Shown here in pieces: positions 17,401-27,226 of a DNA stretch of 64,000 bases. The notes under the pieces were generated by a model, which had not been told where the DNA came from, made no database searches, and saw only the letters and a program-made list of their open reading frames with translations. The translations under genes and the position numbers were made by a program. The stretch's first letter is position 1, and the number at the start of each line of letters is the position of its first letter. Origin of the DNA: Pseudobacteriovorax antillogorgiicola (GTDB lineage: Bacteria; Bdellovibrionota_B; Oligoflexia; Oligoflexales; RGVZ01); the NCBI GenBank assembly GCA_945865565.1, contig CAMBEK010000008.1, forward strand, positions 1 through 64,000, written 5' to 3'.

Positions 17401-19509
17401 ATGAGAAACTCTGTCTTGGGACAGCGCTACCGCATTTTGGACCGCCTTGGTGAAGGCGGCATGGCCAACGTTTATCGCGCACTGGACGAAAAACTTGGGC
17501 GCTACGTTGCGATAAAAATTTTACACGATCACCTTCGCCGCAATCCTGATATCCGATCGCGATTCCAGCAAGAGGCTCAGGCCGTTTCGACGCTGGATCA
17601 CCCGAACATCATGCGTATCTACGACTTCTCGGGACCAGACTTGGAACAGCTCTGGCTCGTCGCTGAAATCATCAACGGAACCACTTTGGCTTCCATGCAG
17701 CAGGCCAGACCCAATCGCCACCTGCCCGAGATCGTTGCTACTTGTATCGTCCGCGAAATTGCCCGAGCCCTTGAGCATGCACACCGGTCGGGAATCGTGC
17801 ACCGGGACATCAAACCGGAAAACGTCATGGTGACCGATGACGGACGCCTGAAACTGATGGACTTTGGGATTGCCAAGGACACGCAGAAACACAAGAAGAC
17901 AGTTACCGGCATGTTCATGGGCTCACCAAGTTACATGTCCCAGGAACAAGTGAAGGGGCGCAATGTCGATGGGCGAAGCGACATCTACAGCCTCGGTGTC
18001 CTGTTCTATGAACTGTTGACCGGACGGCTGCCGTTCGAGGGGGCCAGCAGCGCAGATGTCGTGGAAAAAATTTCAAAAGGTGAATTTGTTTACCCCAGGT
18101 TCAGGACCCACGGGCTCAGCATGGAAATCGACCGCATGGTCGTTCGTTGCATGCAGAAAAATCCGGAGTCGCGGTTTCAAAGTGTGGGTGAATTGGGGAT
18201 CGCCATCGACGCCTGGCTTACTTCAAAAAAAGTTTTTTCCAGCGCAATGGAACTTGAATCCCACATTCTGCGCGGTTCGACGCAACCACCACAGGAGATT
18301 TCCAATGCGCAGGAACTAGAAAATGTACTTAACGGGGATCCCGCGACACCATACACAGATCGGGCGCAATCCAGCAAAAAAACAAAAGTCAGGACCGCGC
18401 AACCGAGGTTGATCCGACCAGCTCAAAGCCAAGAATCAAAAGCCAGCGCGCCACAGCGTCGCCAACAACCAAGTATGCGCCGGCCACCACGTCCGATCCA
18501 GATCAGGCAAACTTTCATTCGGAACGCGGGCAGCCAAACCCCAGTCGTGATAGCCATCATCGTCGCTATCATAATGGCATTCTTGTGGCTGACGGATTTC
18601 CGGACTTTAAAAAGCATCAAGAATTCGATGCAAAACCAGACCGCAATGGTTGTCCAGCCTCGTCCTCAAACTAGACCAGAACCGACCCCGACTCGACCAA
18701 CAACCAGTCCCGTCGCACAACCGGTATCAACGCCACCGGTTTTGATTCAACCGACTCTGCCTCCGCCCGCACCGACAGCAGCTCCTGCGGCTCCTGTAAA
18801 ACCGTCAAAAAAAGAACCTCGAAAGGCAAACCGCGCACCGCAGGTGTACCCAAGTCCGCCAGTTTCATCGCCGGTTTCTCCGCCAGTTTCATCGCCAGTT
18901 TCATCGCCGGTTTCTCCATCCGTTTCTCCGGCAATTTCTCCGCCGGTTCCAGGAACTGCACGTTTGTCGATCGCATCGCAGCCGGCCGCAGAAATTTTCA
19001 TCAATAACAAGCGCGTTGGAACCACCCTCGACAGCGCGAACGGCGAAGGCAGCGGATGGCTGCCTGTCACCTCGGGTTTATTAACAGTCACTTTACGGCG
19101 CACTGGTTATCGGGAGTATGTAAAAAAGATTTCCGTGGCAAAGGGCGACCGCATCACCCTTGGCACCATTACACTAGACCGTGCTGATCCAAAATCTTCG
19201 GTCGCCGGGGAAAACCGCAACGTTCAGACAAGAACCCTGACGATTTCCAGCAACCGTTGGCCGGCAAATATCTCCATCATCCCGGCGGCCGACAACAATA
19301 GCGCAGCCCAAAAATTCCGGATGGAGCAATCATCGAAATCCATAAAACTTGCCCCAGGACGTTACACCGTCAGGGTTGAGTCTGACGGCGAGATCAAGGA
19401 ACGTCGGATTGACACCAGCGTCTCCTCGACCGGCATAACGTACAATGTTGAATTCAGCAGGCCGCAAGGAACCATTGGCACTCCGAAAACCGGGGGGCGT
19501 GAACCATGA
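17401..19509 (+). CDS. Transmembrane Ser/Thr protein kinase with PEGA domains
   Basis: Second PknB-type kinase, 702 residues. Kinase domain ~9-270: LGEGGMANVYRA, VAIKIL, HRDIKPENVM, MDFGIAKD, SPSYMSQEQV, and GRSDIYSLGVLFYELLTG. A basic, Gln/Pro-rich linker precedes one transmembrane helix near 380-397 (VVIAIIVAIIMAFLWL). Outside lies a Pro-rich stalk with tandem PVSSPVSPPVSSPVSSPVS repeats, a PEGA domain (IASQPAAEIFINNKRVGTTLD...) and a second beta module (TLTISSNRWPANISI). A small inverted repeat (GATCGG...CCGATC, 17372-17392) precedes the ATG. The stop overlaps the next gene by 4 bases. Confidence 0.93.
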   Translation: MRNSVLGQRYRILDRLGEGGMANVYRALDEKLGRYVAIKILHDHLRRNPDIRSRFQQEAQAVSTLDHPNIMRIYDFSGPDLEQLWLVAEIINGTTLASMQQARPNRHLPEIVATCIVREIARALEHAHRSGIVHRDIKPENVMVTDDGRLKLMDFGIAKDTQKHKKTVTGMFMGSPSYMSQEQVKGRNVDGRSDIYSLGVLFYELLTGRLPFEGASSADVVEKISKGEFVYPRFRTHGLSMEIDRMVVRCMQKNPESRFQSVGELGIAIDAWLTSKKVFSSAMELESHILRGSTQPPQEISNAQELENVLNGDPATPYTDRAQSSKKTKVRTAQPRLIRPAQSQESKASAPQRRQQPSMRRPPRPIQIRQTFIRNAGSQTPVVIAIIVAIIMAFLWLTDFRTLKSIKNSMQNQTAMVVQPRPQTRPEPTPTRPTTSPVAQPVSTPPVLIQPTLPPPAPTAAPAAPVKPSKKEPRKANRAPQVYPSPPVSSPVSPPVSSPVSSPVSPSVSPAISPPVPGTARLSIASQPAAEIFINNKRVGTTLDSANGEGSGWLPVTSGLLTVTLRRTGYREYVKKISVAKGDRITLGTITLDRADPKSSVAGENRNVQTRTLTISSNRWPANISIIPAADNNSAAQKFRMEQSSKSIKLAPGRYTVRVESDGEIKERRIDTSVSSTGITYNVEFSRPQGTIGTPKTGGREP

Positions 19510-20972
19510 AGTTCACACGCCTGGCCATCCATCTTCTTATTGCAAGCGCCGTCTTGTCTGAAAACTTTGCCGCGGGAAAAACGACCAAGCAGCCTGTACC
19601 AGTAAGAAATTCTGGCCGCCTTCAACAGCCGAAAAAAATCGCGAAGCAAACGACGTTGACCGTTTCCTGCAACGTCGCCAAAGCCACTGTGACACAAGAT
19701 GGCATCATCCTCGGCAATGCCGGGAACACATTTGAGGTTGACCCCGGTTCGCTGGTCATTGAAGTGTCCGCGCCCGGCTATCAGAGCCAAAGGATCAAGA
19801 CGGTCGCAAAAACAAACTTTTCCAACCGCATCAATGTTCTTCTGGTAAAGACACCGCGAAAGATCGCGCCGGTTGCCAAACCTACAGCACCAGTCAAAAT
19901 CCAACAGCAGGCAAGAGTTCCTGCAGCCAGTGGTAAAAAAATTGCGCCACAAAAAAAACGGCAGGAATTATTCGGAGATGATTTTGCCGGCACCTTTGGG
20001 GGACCACCACCCGTTGTGACGACACCGCAGCCGCGTCAACAGGCAGTACAACCACGTCAACAAGCAGCGCAACCACGCCAGCAGGCACCGACCTATCAAC
20101 CTGGATACGGTCCCGGACAGATTCCAACACCCCAACAAAACTATGTTCAACCCGGTTATCAGCAGCAGCCGTATCAACAGGCTCCAATGCTCCCTGGCTA
20201 CAGTCCGGGCTATCCTCAATATCCGACTTACCCGTCATACCAGGCACCACCGGGATATGCTCCTAATCCGGGTTATTCCCCCGTGTATCCAGGCCAAGGT
20301 TACGGAGCCCCGGCCTACCAGAATCCGTCACCCTACTATTACTATCCGCAACAGGCCGCGCCACCGCAGATGTCAGCACCCATCCCTCCACCGATGGACA
20401 TGATACCGCCTCAATCGGCAGCAGAAGCGCCTTTGCCTTCCGTTGCGGAAGCCCCATCCCAATCCGGAACACCGCCGACGGACGAACTAGTCCCACGGGT
20501 TTCAAGCACAAAAAGTAGTGCCTCCCGGAAATCCAATCCACTGATCAAGTTTCTCCCCTTCGGTGCAGGGCAATATCAAAACGGCAATTATTTGCTGGGT
20601 GGAGCCTTTACCGCAGCACAAGGCGGGGCGTTGATCCTTTATTTTATGAACTCCTCGAGCGCGGCGACGGCAACAACAGAAGCCGGTAAGGCCATTGCAG
20701 CGCGAGACACACCGGGTGCCACTCAAGACGATATCGACTATTATGATCAGCAGGCCTCCGCTCAAGCTGCCTACGCCAAGTCGAGTAGCGATAACGCAAC
20801 CCTTTGTCTGCTTGGATTTGGCGCAGCATGGGCAGCCAGCAGCATTGAGGCTGCCATCAACGCCCCCTCCGGCAAGTCACGCAAAAAACCCCGCGGGCGT
20901 CGCCGTGGTCTGGCCTTTGAAACCGGTTTGCATGGGGATGGAATTGAAGCACAACTCTCCTACAACTTTTGA
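19506..20972 (+). CDS. Secreted PEGA-like protein with Pro/Gln/Tyr-rich repeat region
   Basis: 488 residues, starting with a signal peptide (LAIHLLIASAVLSENFAAG). A PEGA-like beta module (LTVSCNVAKATVTQDGIILGNAG...VSAPGYQSQ) matches the outer domains of the upstream kinase. A ~150-residue low-complexity region follows, with three PRQQA repeats and many PGY/YPQ units, like an adhesive or flexible linker. The C-terminus (IKFLPFGAGQYQNGNYLLGGAFTAAQGGALILYF) resembles small membrane-associated modules of the DUF5683 kind. It overlaps the kinase by 4 bases, so it is a likely partner or substrate. Function unknown. Confidence 0.65.
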   Translation: MKFTRLAIHLLIASAVLSENFAAGKTTKQPVPVRNSGRLQQPKKIAKQTTLTVSCNVAKATVTQDGIILGNAGNTFEVDPGSLVIEVSAPGYQSQRIKTVAKTNFSNRINVLLVKTPRKIAPVAKPTAPVKIQQQARVPAASGKKIAPQKKRQELFGDDFAGTFGGPPPVVTTPQPRQQAVQPRQQAAQPRQQAPTYQPGYGPGQIPTPQQNYVQPGYQQQPYQQAPMLPGYSPGYPQYPTYPSYQAPPGYAPNPGYSPVYPGQGYGAPAYQNPSPYYYYPQQAAPPQMSAPIPPPMDMIPPQSAAEAPLPSVAEAPSQSGTPPTDELVPRVSSTKSSASRKSNPLIKFLPFGAGQYQNGNYLLGGAFTAAQGGALILYFMNSSSAATATTEAGKAIAARDTPGATQDDIDYYDQQASAQAAYAKSSSDNATLCLLGFGAAWAASSIEAAINAPSGKSRKKPRGRRRGLAFETGLHGDGIEAQLSYNF

Positions 20973-21612
20973 ACACCTCCTCAAGCATTGGGGAATCGCC
21001 CTGACAGGGGGCATCGCCACCGGCAAGTCCACCGTGGCAGGGATCCTGCGGCAAAAAGGTTTCATCGTCATCGATGCCGACATATTGGCGCGGCAAGTCG
21101 TTGCTGCCCCGGATAGCCCGGTGCTGTCATCGATTGTGCAGGCTTTTGGCGGCGGCATCGTCGATGCCTCGGGAAATCTTGACCGCGAAAAACTGCGTTC
21201 CATCGTTTTTTCGGATGCGGCAGCCCGCGCCAAACTCGAAGGGATCATGCACCCCGCGATCCGGAACGCCCTTCATGAGGAATTGCAAAAAAAAGGTCTG
21301 GACCGGCGGCCACAGATTTTCTTTTACGAGGCTGCATTGATCTTTGAAACCAAGACACCGAAAGACTTTCGGGAAGTGTGGGTCACAGAATGCCCGCGGG
21401 CCATGCAACTGGAGCGCCTTCAGCTTCAACGTGGCGTCCCGCATAGACTTGCAGAGAAAATCCTTGCGGGTCAAATGGACGCGTCCGCTAAAGCAAGTCT
21501 GGCAAATCGCGTGATCGATACCAGCGGGACGCTGAAGGCCGTGGATGAGTCCGTTGAAAGGTGCGTAACCCTTCTGCAGAAAGCATTTGAACAAGAAAAA
21601 CCCTTGCAGTGA
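20932..21612 (+). CDS. coaE: Dephospho-CoA kinase
   Basis: Last step of coenzyme A synthesis: phosphorylates dephospho-CoA. P-loop LTGGIATGKST, then VIDADILARQVV, REKLRSIVFSD, and HPAIRNAL are all family signatures. ATGs at 20932 and 20938 are both possible; either overlaps the end of the preceding gene. The N-terminus carries ~20 extra residues before the P-loop. A Ski2-like helicase and glutamine synthetase follow downstream on the same strand. Confidence 0.92.
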   Translation: MGMELKHNSPTTFEHLLKHWGIALTGGIATGKSTVAGILRQKGFIVIDADILARQVVAAPDSPVLSSIVQAFGGGIVDASGNLDREKLRSIVFSDAAARAKLEGIMHPAIRNALHEELQKKGLDRRPQIFFYEAALIFETKTPKDFREVWVTECPRAMQLERLQLQRGVPHRLAEKILAGQMDASAKASLANRVIDTSGTLKAVDESVERCVTLLQKAFEQEKPLQ

Positions 21613-21672
21613 AGCGGCTGGAAACCTAATCTTCGGGTGTGCCTTTTCACCCCACCGAGGAGGATCCCGCCC

Positions 21673-23922
21673 ATGTCCGCATCCGTTACCACCAACGCCT
21701 TGTCCGCCCCCAGCAGTTCGAACCGTTCGTCAGAGCGCATGCACGCAGCAGCAATTGCCGCAGCACGCCGCAGCCGGGGATTTCAGCGTCCCCTTGGATC
21801 CGACAACGACCCATTAAAGATTTCCGAATATTTTGGCTGCAACACGTTCAGCTTTGACCTGATGGAAAAGAAACTCAGGGCCGTCGAGGTTTCCAGACTG
21901 AAAGAATACGCAACCAGCGGAGAGTCATTGCCCCGGGATCTTGCAGACCTGGTCGCAAATGCTGTGAAGGAATGGGCCGTTTCCAAAGGTGCCACCCATT
22001 ACTGCCACTGGTTTCAGCCACAGACGGGAGCCACAGCAGAAAAACACGACTCCTTCTTCTCTTTTGACAGCAAGGGGGGCGCGGTCGAAAGGTTCACGGG
22101 CAAGGAACTGATTCAATCCGAGCCTGACGCGTCCAGCTTTCCCTCGGGCGGGCGCCGTTCAACTTTCGAAGCCCGTGGATACACAGTATGGGACGCATCA
22201 TCACCAATGTTCTTGATGCAAACCGAACAGGGCATGACCCTGTGCATTCCATCCCTTTTCATTTCATACAGCGGTGAGGCTCTGGATCAGAAAACCCCAC
22301 TCCTCAAATCGCTGTCGGCACTCAATCGCCGCGCTTGCGAAGCCCTGCACCTGCTTGGGCATGATGACGTAAAATATTGCGTCGCCACCGCCGGCCCCGA
22401 GCAAGAATACTTTGTCGTTGATGACTCCCTGGGCGCGCTGCGTCCCGATCTCGTTTTAGCAGGACGCACGCTGCTTGGGCGTAATCCGCCGCGCGGCCAG
22501 CAGCTGGAAGACCATTACTTTGGTTCGATCAAGCCACGCGTCCTGAGCTTCATGATGGAATGCGAACAAGAACTCTACAAACTTGGCGTTCCGTGTAAGA
22601 CACGCCACAACGAAGTCGCACCAAACCAGTGTGAGATTGCCCCGATCTTTGAATTTGCAAACGTTGCTGCCGATCACAATCAGCTTGTGATGGAGGTTCT
22701 GAAATCGGTTGGCAAGCGCCATCACCTGACGGTCTTGTTCCACGAGAAGCCATTTGCTGGCATCAACGGATCGGGAAAACACGTCAACTGGGCGATCGCG
22801 GACAGCAATGGCCATAACATGCTCGAACCAGGCGATAACCCATCCGACAATATCCGGTTTCTTTATTTTCTAGCGGCCACAATCAAGGCAATCCATGATC
22901 ACGGCGCAATGATGCGGATGGCGATTGCATCTGCCGGAAACGACTTCCGTCTGGGTGCGAATGAGGCACCACCGGCGATCATGAGCGTTTTCCTTGGCGA
23001 AACCCTGGACGAAGTACTCAACAAACTGACGGATGGCAGAGGGGGCGCCCTGACGGAGCGTCAGCGTGAAATCAACCTCGATCTGGCCCGCGTGCCAGTG
23101 ATCTCACGCGATAACACGGACCGGAACCGGACATCTCCATTCGCCTTCACGGGAAACAAGTTTGAATTCCGTGCTGTTGGATCCTCGGCAAGCATCAGCC
23201 CGTCATTGACTTTCCTCAATGCGGCGGCGGCTGATGCCTTGGAGGTGATGAATGCAGAACTTCGCCGTCGCGGCGGAGACCGGCCATCCGCCGAGCATAT
23301 TTTGGCGCTGATTCAGGAAACCGTGAAAGCGACCAAAAAAATCCGTTTTGAGGGCAACGGCTATTCCAATGAGTGGCATCAGGAGGCTGAATCGCGCGGA
23401 CTGCCCAATCTGCGCACCACACCTGAAGCTCTAAAAGTCCTGAATCAAAAAAGCACGCAAGACATGCTGGAGCGCCTCGGGATTCTCGGCAAGGAAGAGT
23501 CTTCTGCCCGCTACAATGTTTTTGTGGAGCGCTACAACAAGATCCGCCTGATCGAACTTGAAACGCTGCTGGAAATGGTAAGCACTCAGGTTCTGCCAGC
23601 AGTCGAAAGTCAGATTTCACAACAATCAGCGGCCGTAGAAGCCTGCACCAGGATTTTGGCGAAAACACCAAAGGCAGTGGCTTCCCGACTTGAAGGCCTG
23701 GTGAACTTGTACGGAAACCTGGTGGAAGAAACCGGCCAACTGCAAGCCCTGTTGGGAACGACTTCCTCGATTCATGATGAGGAAAAATTGGCCGCAAAAC
23801 TGGCGGGCGACGGGATGGCGATGATGGAAAAGGTCCGGAAGGTATCTGACGAACTTGAACTTCTGGTGGATGATTCGCTTTGGTCACTTCCTAAATACAG
23901 GGAACTCCTATACATTCTGTAG
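21673..23922 (+). CDS. glnN: Type III glutamine synthetase
   Basis: Large-form glutamine synthetase making glutamine from glutamate and ammonia with ATP, 749 residues from the ATG at 21673 (GAGGAGG lies just upstream). Characteristic segments: HNEVAPNQCEIAPIFE, INGSGKHVNWAI, EAPPAIMSVFLGE, and FRAVGSSASISPSLTFLNAA. Length is in the range of GSIII (about 700-730) and well above GSI/GSII. The helicase gene starts 3 bases after the stop, so they are probably cotranscribed. No PII gene or other nitrogen regulator is visible nearby. Confidence 0.93.
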   Translation: MSASVTTNALSAPSSSNRSSERMHAAAIAAARRSRGFQRPLGSDNDPLKISEYFGCNTFSFDLMEKKLRAVEVSRLKEYATSGESLPRDLADLVANAVKEWAVSKGATHYCHWFQPQTGATAEKHDSFFSFDSKGGAVERFTGKELIQSEPDASSFPSGGRRSTFEARGYTVWDASSPMFLMQTEQGMTLCIPSLFISYSGEALDQKTPLLKSLSALNRRACEALHLLGHDDVKYCVATAGPEQEYFVVDDSLGALRPDLVLAGRTLLGRNPPRGQQLEDHYFGSIKPRVLSFMMECEQELYKLGVPCKTRHNEVAPNQCEIAPIFEFANVAADHNQLVMEVLKSVGKRHHLTVLFHEKPFAGINGSGKHVNWAIADSNGHNMLEPGDNPSDNIRFLYFLAATIKAIHDHGAMMRMAIASAGNDFRLGANEAPPAIMSVFLGETLDEVLNKLTDGRGGALTERQREINLDLARVPVISRDNTDRNRTSPFAFTGNKFEFRAVGSSASISPSLTFLNAAAADALEVMNAELRRRGGDRPSAEHILALIQETVKATKKIRFEGNGYSNEWHQEAESRGLPNLRTTPEALKVLNQKSTQDMLERLGILGKEESSARYNVFVERYNKIRLIELETLLEMVSTQVLPAVESQISQQSAAVEACTRILAKTPKAVASRLEGLVNLYGNLVEETGQLQALLGTTSSIHDEEKLAAKLAGDGMAMMEKVRKVSDELELLVDDSLWSLPKYRELLYIL

Positions 23923-23925
23923 GTA

Positions 23926-26367
23926 ATGGCTCGAAAAAAACATTCCAAAAACGGAAACAAGACGTCCAATCCGTCTAAACCGTCCAAGCATCACAAAAAG
24001 CCCGCTAAATCTGGCCGAGGCCGCGAGGAAACACCCACGCGGCCCGCTAGATATGTGAATCCTATCCGCGAGGCACCTGCCGCATCAAAAACGAATTTCG
24101 ACGTTAAAGATGCGATTGAGGCCACCAAAAATAAAATGCAGCAATGGCGCGCCGAGGCCCTGCTTCCGAAGACCCCGCGCCCCGGACTTGACCCCTGGCA
24201 GGAACAAGCCTGTAACATCCTGCACGGCGGGGGCAGTGTCGTCGTTGACGCGCCAACGTCAGCTGGAAAAACCCGCGTCGTCGAATCGTTCTTCGCCGCT
24301 CATATTCATAAACCTGGGTTTCGCGCTGCCTATACAACCCCGGTTAAAAGTCTGTCCAACGATAAAGTTCGCGAACTCCGAGCCCTGTTCGGCGCAGAAA
24401 ACGTCGGTATCGCGACGGGCGACATCAAAGAAAACCTCAACGCACCCATCGTTGTGGCGACACTCGAATCCTATCGCAATTCTCTGCTTGGAACAGAACC
24501 TGACTTGGGACGAACCCTGGTCGTCTTTGACGAATACCATTATCTGCAAGATTCTGGTCGCGGCAGCGCATGGGAAGAAGCCCTTATCCTGACCCCGGCC
24601 TCGTGCCAGCTCCTGATGCTTTCGGCTTCGGTGGCAAACGCCGAAGACATTTGCACGTGGCTGACCAATATCAGGGGCCGACCTTGCGAACTCGTTCGGA
24701 CAACCCATCGGCCTGTGCCGCTCGCAGGTCTGGTTCACTATCAAGACGAGTGGATTCTAGCGGATCAACTTCCTGGCAAGCTGTTTGAAAAACCAGACAC
24801 TGGCGGGCGCCAAGACCGGGCACCGCAACCAGAAGAAATTGCATTGCTGGCGAAATCGATTCTGGAAAAAGAACTGACCCCTTGCATCATGTATGCGGGA
24901 CGCCGCATCGCGTGCGAACGCCTGGCCATCTCCGTGGCACGTCAGATGTCGCCGCTCCCCCTTGAGGAGAGCCAAAAAATCGGCGTCGCCTTGCAGCAGA
25001 TCCACAGTGAAGTCCGGGCCCTGTCTTTCATGGGCCCCGACCTGCGCCGTGCGATTCAAACCTACGGCGTAGCATGGCATCATTCGGGCCTTGCGGCACC
25101 CGTGCGAATGGCGATCGAACAATTACTGAAAAACGGGCTTCTGCGCTTCTGCACTGCTACGATGGGGCTCAGCCTGGGCATCAACTTTTCGGTCCGTTCA
25201 ACCATGATTTCTGATTATGACCGGCCCGGAGACCAGGGATTTACACCTTATTCACCGTCTGAAGTTTTACAAATGTTGGGCCGAGCAGGTCGCCGCGGCC
25301 GTGACGCCATCGGCTATAGCCTGTGGCCGGCACCCGACTATTTTGGCAGGATGGGCGCTACGTCCCGGGAAACCTGCGAATCGAGACTTCGCAAGGATCC
25401 GACCACGTTCCTCGGTTTGATTGGACGCGGTTTCAGCCTGCGCGCGATCGAGGCCTTTTATGAAAAAAGTTTCCTTGCCTTCAGAGACCGGAAGGCCGAC
25501 TTGTCCATTGTGCAATCTGGCGATGTGCAAGATCACTTGGGCGATCACAAACTACCATGCAGGTCTCCAGTCTCTGAAATCGTCAAATTTTGGCGCGAAG
25601 AGGACGCTGACCCAAAGGAAAAAAAATCCAAGGATAATGACGCCGCCGCGCTATGCCATGGTTGCAAGCATCGCCGCAAATGCCACACCTACATCGAAGA
25701 CCGCACGGCATCAAGCGGCTTGGCCCACATGCACGTCCACCTGCATGCCGTCGGTGCATTGGATGAAACCGAAAAGCTGACGGCCTTTGGCTCGGTCGCC
25801 AGGTATTTCCCTCAAGCCGGCGGCATGTACATTGCGCGGCGGATAGCAGACGGCGTCCTGCAGAGCGAAAACCTGGGTCGCTTTGCCGAGCTCATGGGAG
25901 CTTTCTCATTGGCCCGGTTCAAGGAACCACGAGTCAGTGACAGCTACCGTTTTCCATTCAAAATTCCTGACATCGATTCTGAATTGCGAGAGCTTTATCC
26001 GCTGGAGCTTTTTGAAGACCTGTACGACCTGTCCCCGGGACGGCGAGGACGTGGCTCAAGCAATGGCAAATCAAAGGGTGGGGCTCCAAAACGTCGCGAA
26101 GAACCCAACTGGGAATCCGCGCCAATAAGGGACATAAACCCGGCTGGTGCTTATATTGTTCATCGCTGGATATCTGGCGTCCGGTGGGACGAACTGGTGA
26201 AAGAAATCGCAACCGAAGGATTCGGTGCCGGCGACATCATGAACGTGCTCTTCCGGTCTGCAACTTACATGCAGTCCCTCGGTCAAGCAGGCATCACCGG
26301 CGTCTCGCCATTCGCGATTGCGCTGCGCAAGGAACTTCTGCGCGAGCCGCTTTCATTGAACCTCTGA
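23926..26367 (+). CDS. Ski2-like DExH-box RNA helicase
   Basis: 813 residues. A Lys-rich disordered N-terminus (~1-60) is followed by helicase domains: motif I APTSAGKT near 109, motif II DEYH near 202, motif III SAS, and motif VI QMLGRAGRRGRD near 448. The order and GRAGRRGRD variant match the Ski2/Mtr4/Brr2-related group. An insertion holds a probable zinc cluster, CHGCKHRRKCH near 576. The C-terminal ~250 residues are helical. Likely acts in RNA turnover or RNP remodelling. The insertion sequence lies right at its stop codon, but the reading frame appears complete. Confidence 0.85.
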   Translation: MARKKHSKNGNKTSNPSKPSKHHKKPAKSGRGREETPTRPARYVNPIREAPAASKTNFDVKDAIEATKNKMQQWRAEALLPKTPRPGLDPWQEQACNILHGGGSVVVDAPTSAGKTRVVESFFAAHIHKPGFRAAYTTPVKSLSNDKVRELRALFGAENVGIATGDIKENLNAPIVVATLESYRNSLLGTEPDLGRTLVVFDEYHYLQDSGRGSAWEEALILTPASCQLLMLSASVANAEDICTWLTNIRGRPCELVRTTHRPVPLAGLVHYQDEWILADQLPGKLFEKPDTGGRQDRAPQPEEIALLAKSILEKELTPCIMYAGRRIACERLAISVARQMSPLPLEESQKIGVALQQIHSEVRALSFMGPDLRRAIQTYGVAWHHSGLAAPVRMAIEQLLKNGLLRFCTATMGLSLGINFSVRSTMISDYDRPGDQGFTPYSPSEVLQMLGRAGRRGRDAIGYSLWPAPDYFGRMGATSRETCESRLRKDPTTFLGLIGRGFSLRAIEAFYEKSFLAFRDRKADLSIVQSGDVQDHLGDHKLPCRSPVSEIVKFWREEDADPKEKKSKDNDAAALCHGCKHRRKCHTYIEDRTASSGLAHMHVHLHAVGALDETEKLTAFGSVARYFPQAGGMYIARRIADGVLQSENLGRFAELMGAFSLARFKEPRVSDSYRFPFKIPDIDSELRELYPLELFEDLYDLSPGRRGRGSSNGKSKGGAPKRREEPNWESAPIRDINPAGAYIVHRWISGVRWDELVKEIATEGFGAGDIMNVLFRSATYMQSLGQAGITGVSPFAIALRKELLREPLSLNL

Positions 26368-27226
26368 TTAACTGCTCCCTTTTAGTGTGCATTTTGCCAA
26401 ACTGGCCGCGCCAGCACCACGGCTGTGCGTCATGATCGACGGCATCGGTCCCACCGGATTTTTTCTGGCCGGATTTTTGATCAAGTAATGGTTGTGATAC
26501 CAAACGTACAAATCAAGATGATCCTTGAGCCTGTCCTGGCGTTTGCTCGTGCACCACGATGTGGCGGGCGGACGGAATTATTTTTGAAACGAGAGCAGGA
26601 TACTGCGGGCATTTGTCGGATGTGATGACGATGTCCAGGCCGGCCAGCCTCCCAAGGGTCGCTAAAACCGCGGCGCGTTCTTGTGGACGTGCGTCTTTTC
26701 GGGGGCCATATTTTTTCCTGCTCCTCGCCGCCAGAAGACCCTTTGCCGGCATCTCTGTAACACCTAACGCAATAATTTCACGCGTGTTTTTCTCGACTGC
26801 AATTGGAATTGAGACGGGCTTCATTTTGGAATGGACCGACGACTCCATGTCATCAAATTGGGCCTCGAGGACCAGCCCTCGCCGCGCCAGATGCACCTCG
26901 TGAAAGCGACGGGCTTGTTGTCCTAGGAAAATTAGTTTTCGCGCAACCGTCTTCTGATTGATATTCAGCTGCCGCGCAAGGCGCCGCTGAGATACTCCGG
27001 CGCAAAGTCCGATAGCCAGCAGATCATTGACGGCCGGTTTATGCTGACGCCATGTCGGAGAACCCGTCATCCCTGAAAATGATTTTTTGCAAATCCGGCA
27101 ATAAAACCTGCGGATTTTTCTGCCGTCAAATTTTCTTCGGTAGCTTCCTCTTGAAACGACATGCCGGGCGGCCATCGATGTGGCTGCTGTGGTGCAACAA
27201 TTTGGACATTGCAGACGACGCTTCAT
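26368..27226 (-). pseudogene. IS transposase, internally deleted and frameshifted
   Basis: The N-terminus carries a zinc ribbon (CPNC ... CRICKKSF), then a helix-turn-helix (GVSQRRLARQLNINQKTVARKL), then a DDE-like start (FDDMES) and TSDKCPQYPAL. After IIPSARHIVVHE the main frame ends at 26513 in unrelated sequence. In another frame, from about 26560 downward, the text reads WCTSKRQDRLKDHLDLYVWYHNHYLIKNPARKNPVGPM, which looks like the C-terminal tail of such transposases. The simplest reading is loss of an internal segment plus frame change around 26555. Probably inactive. The ~30 codons up to 26368 may extend past the natural end. Confidence 0.7.
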
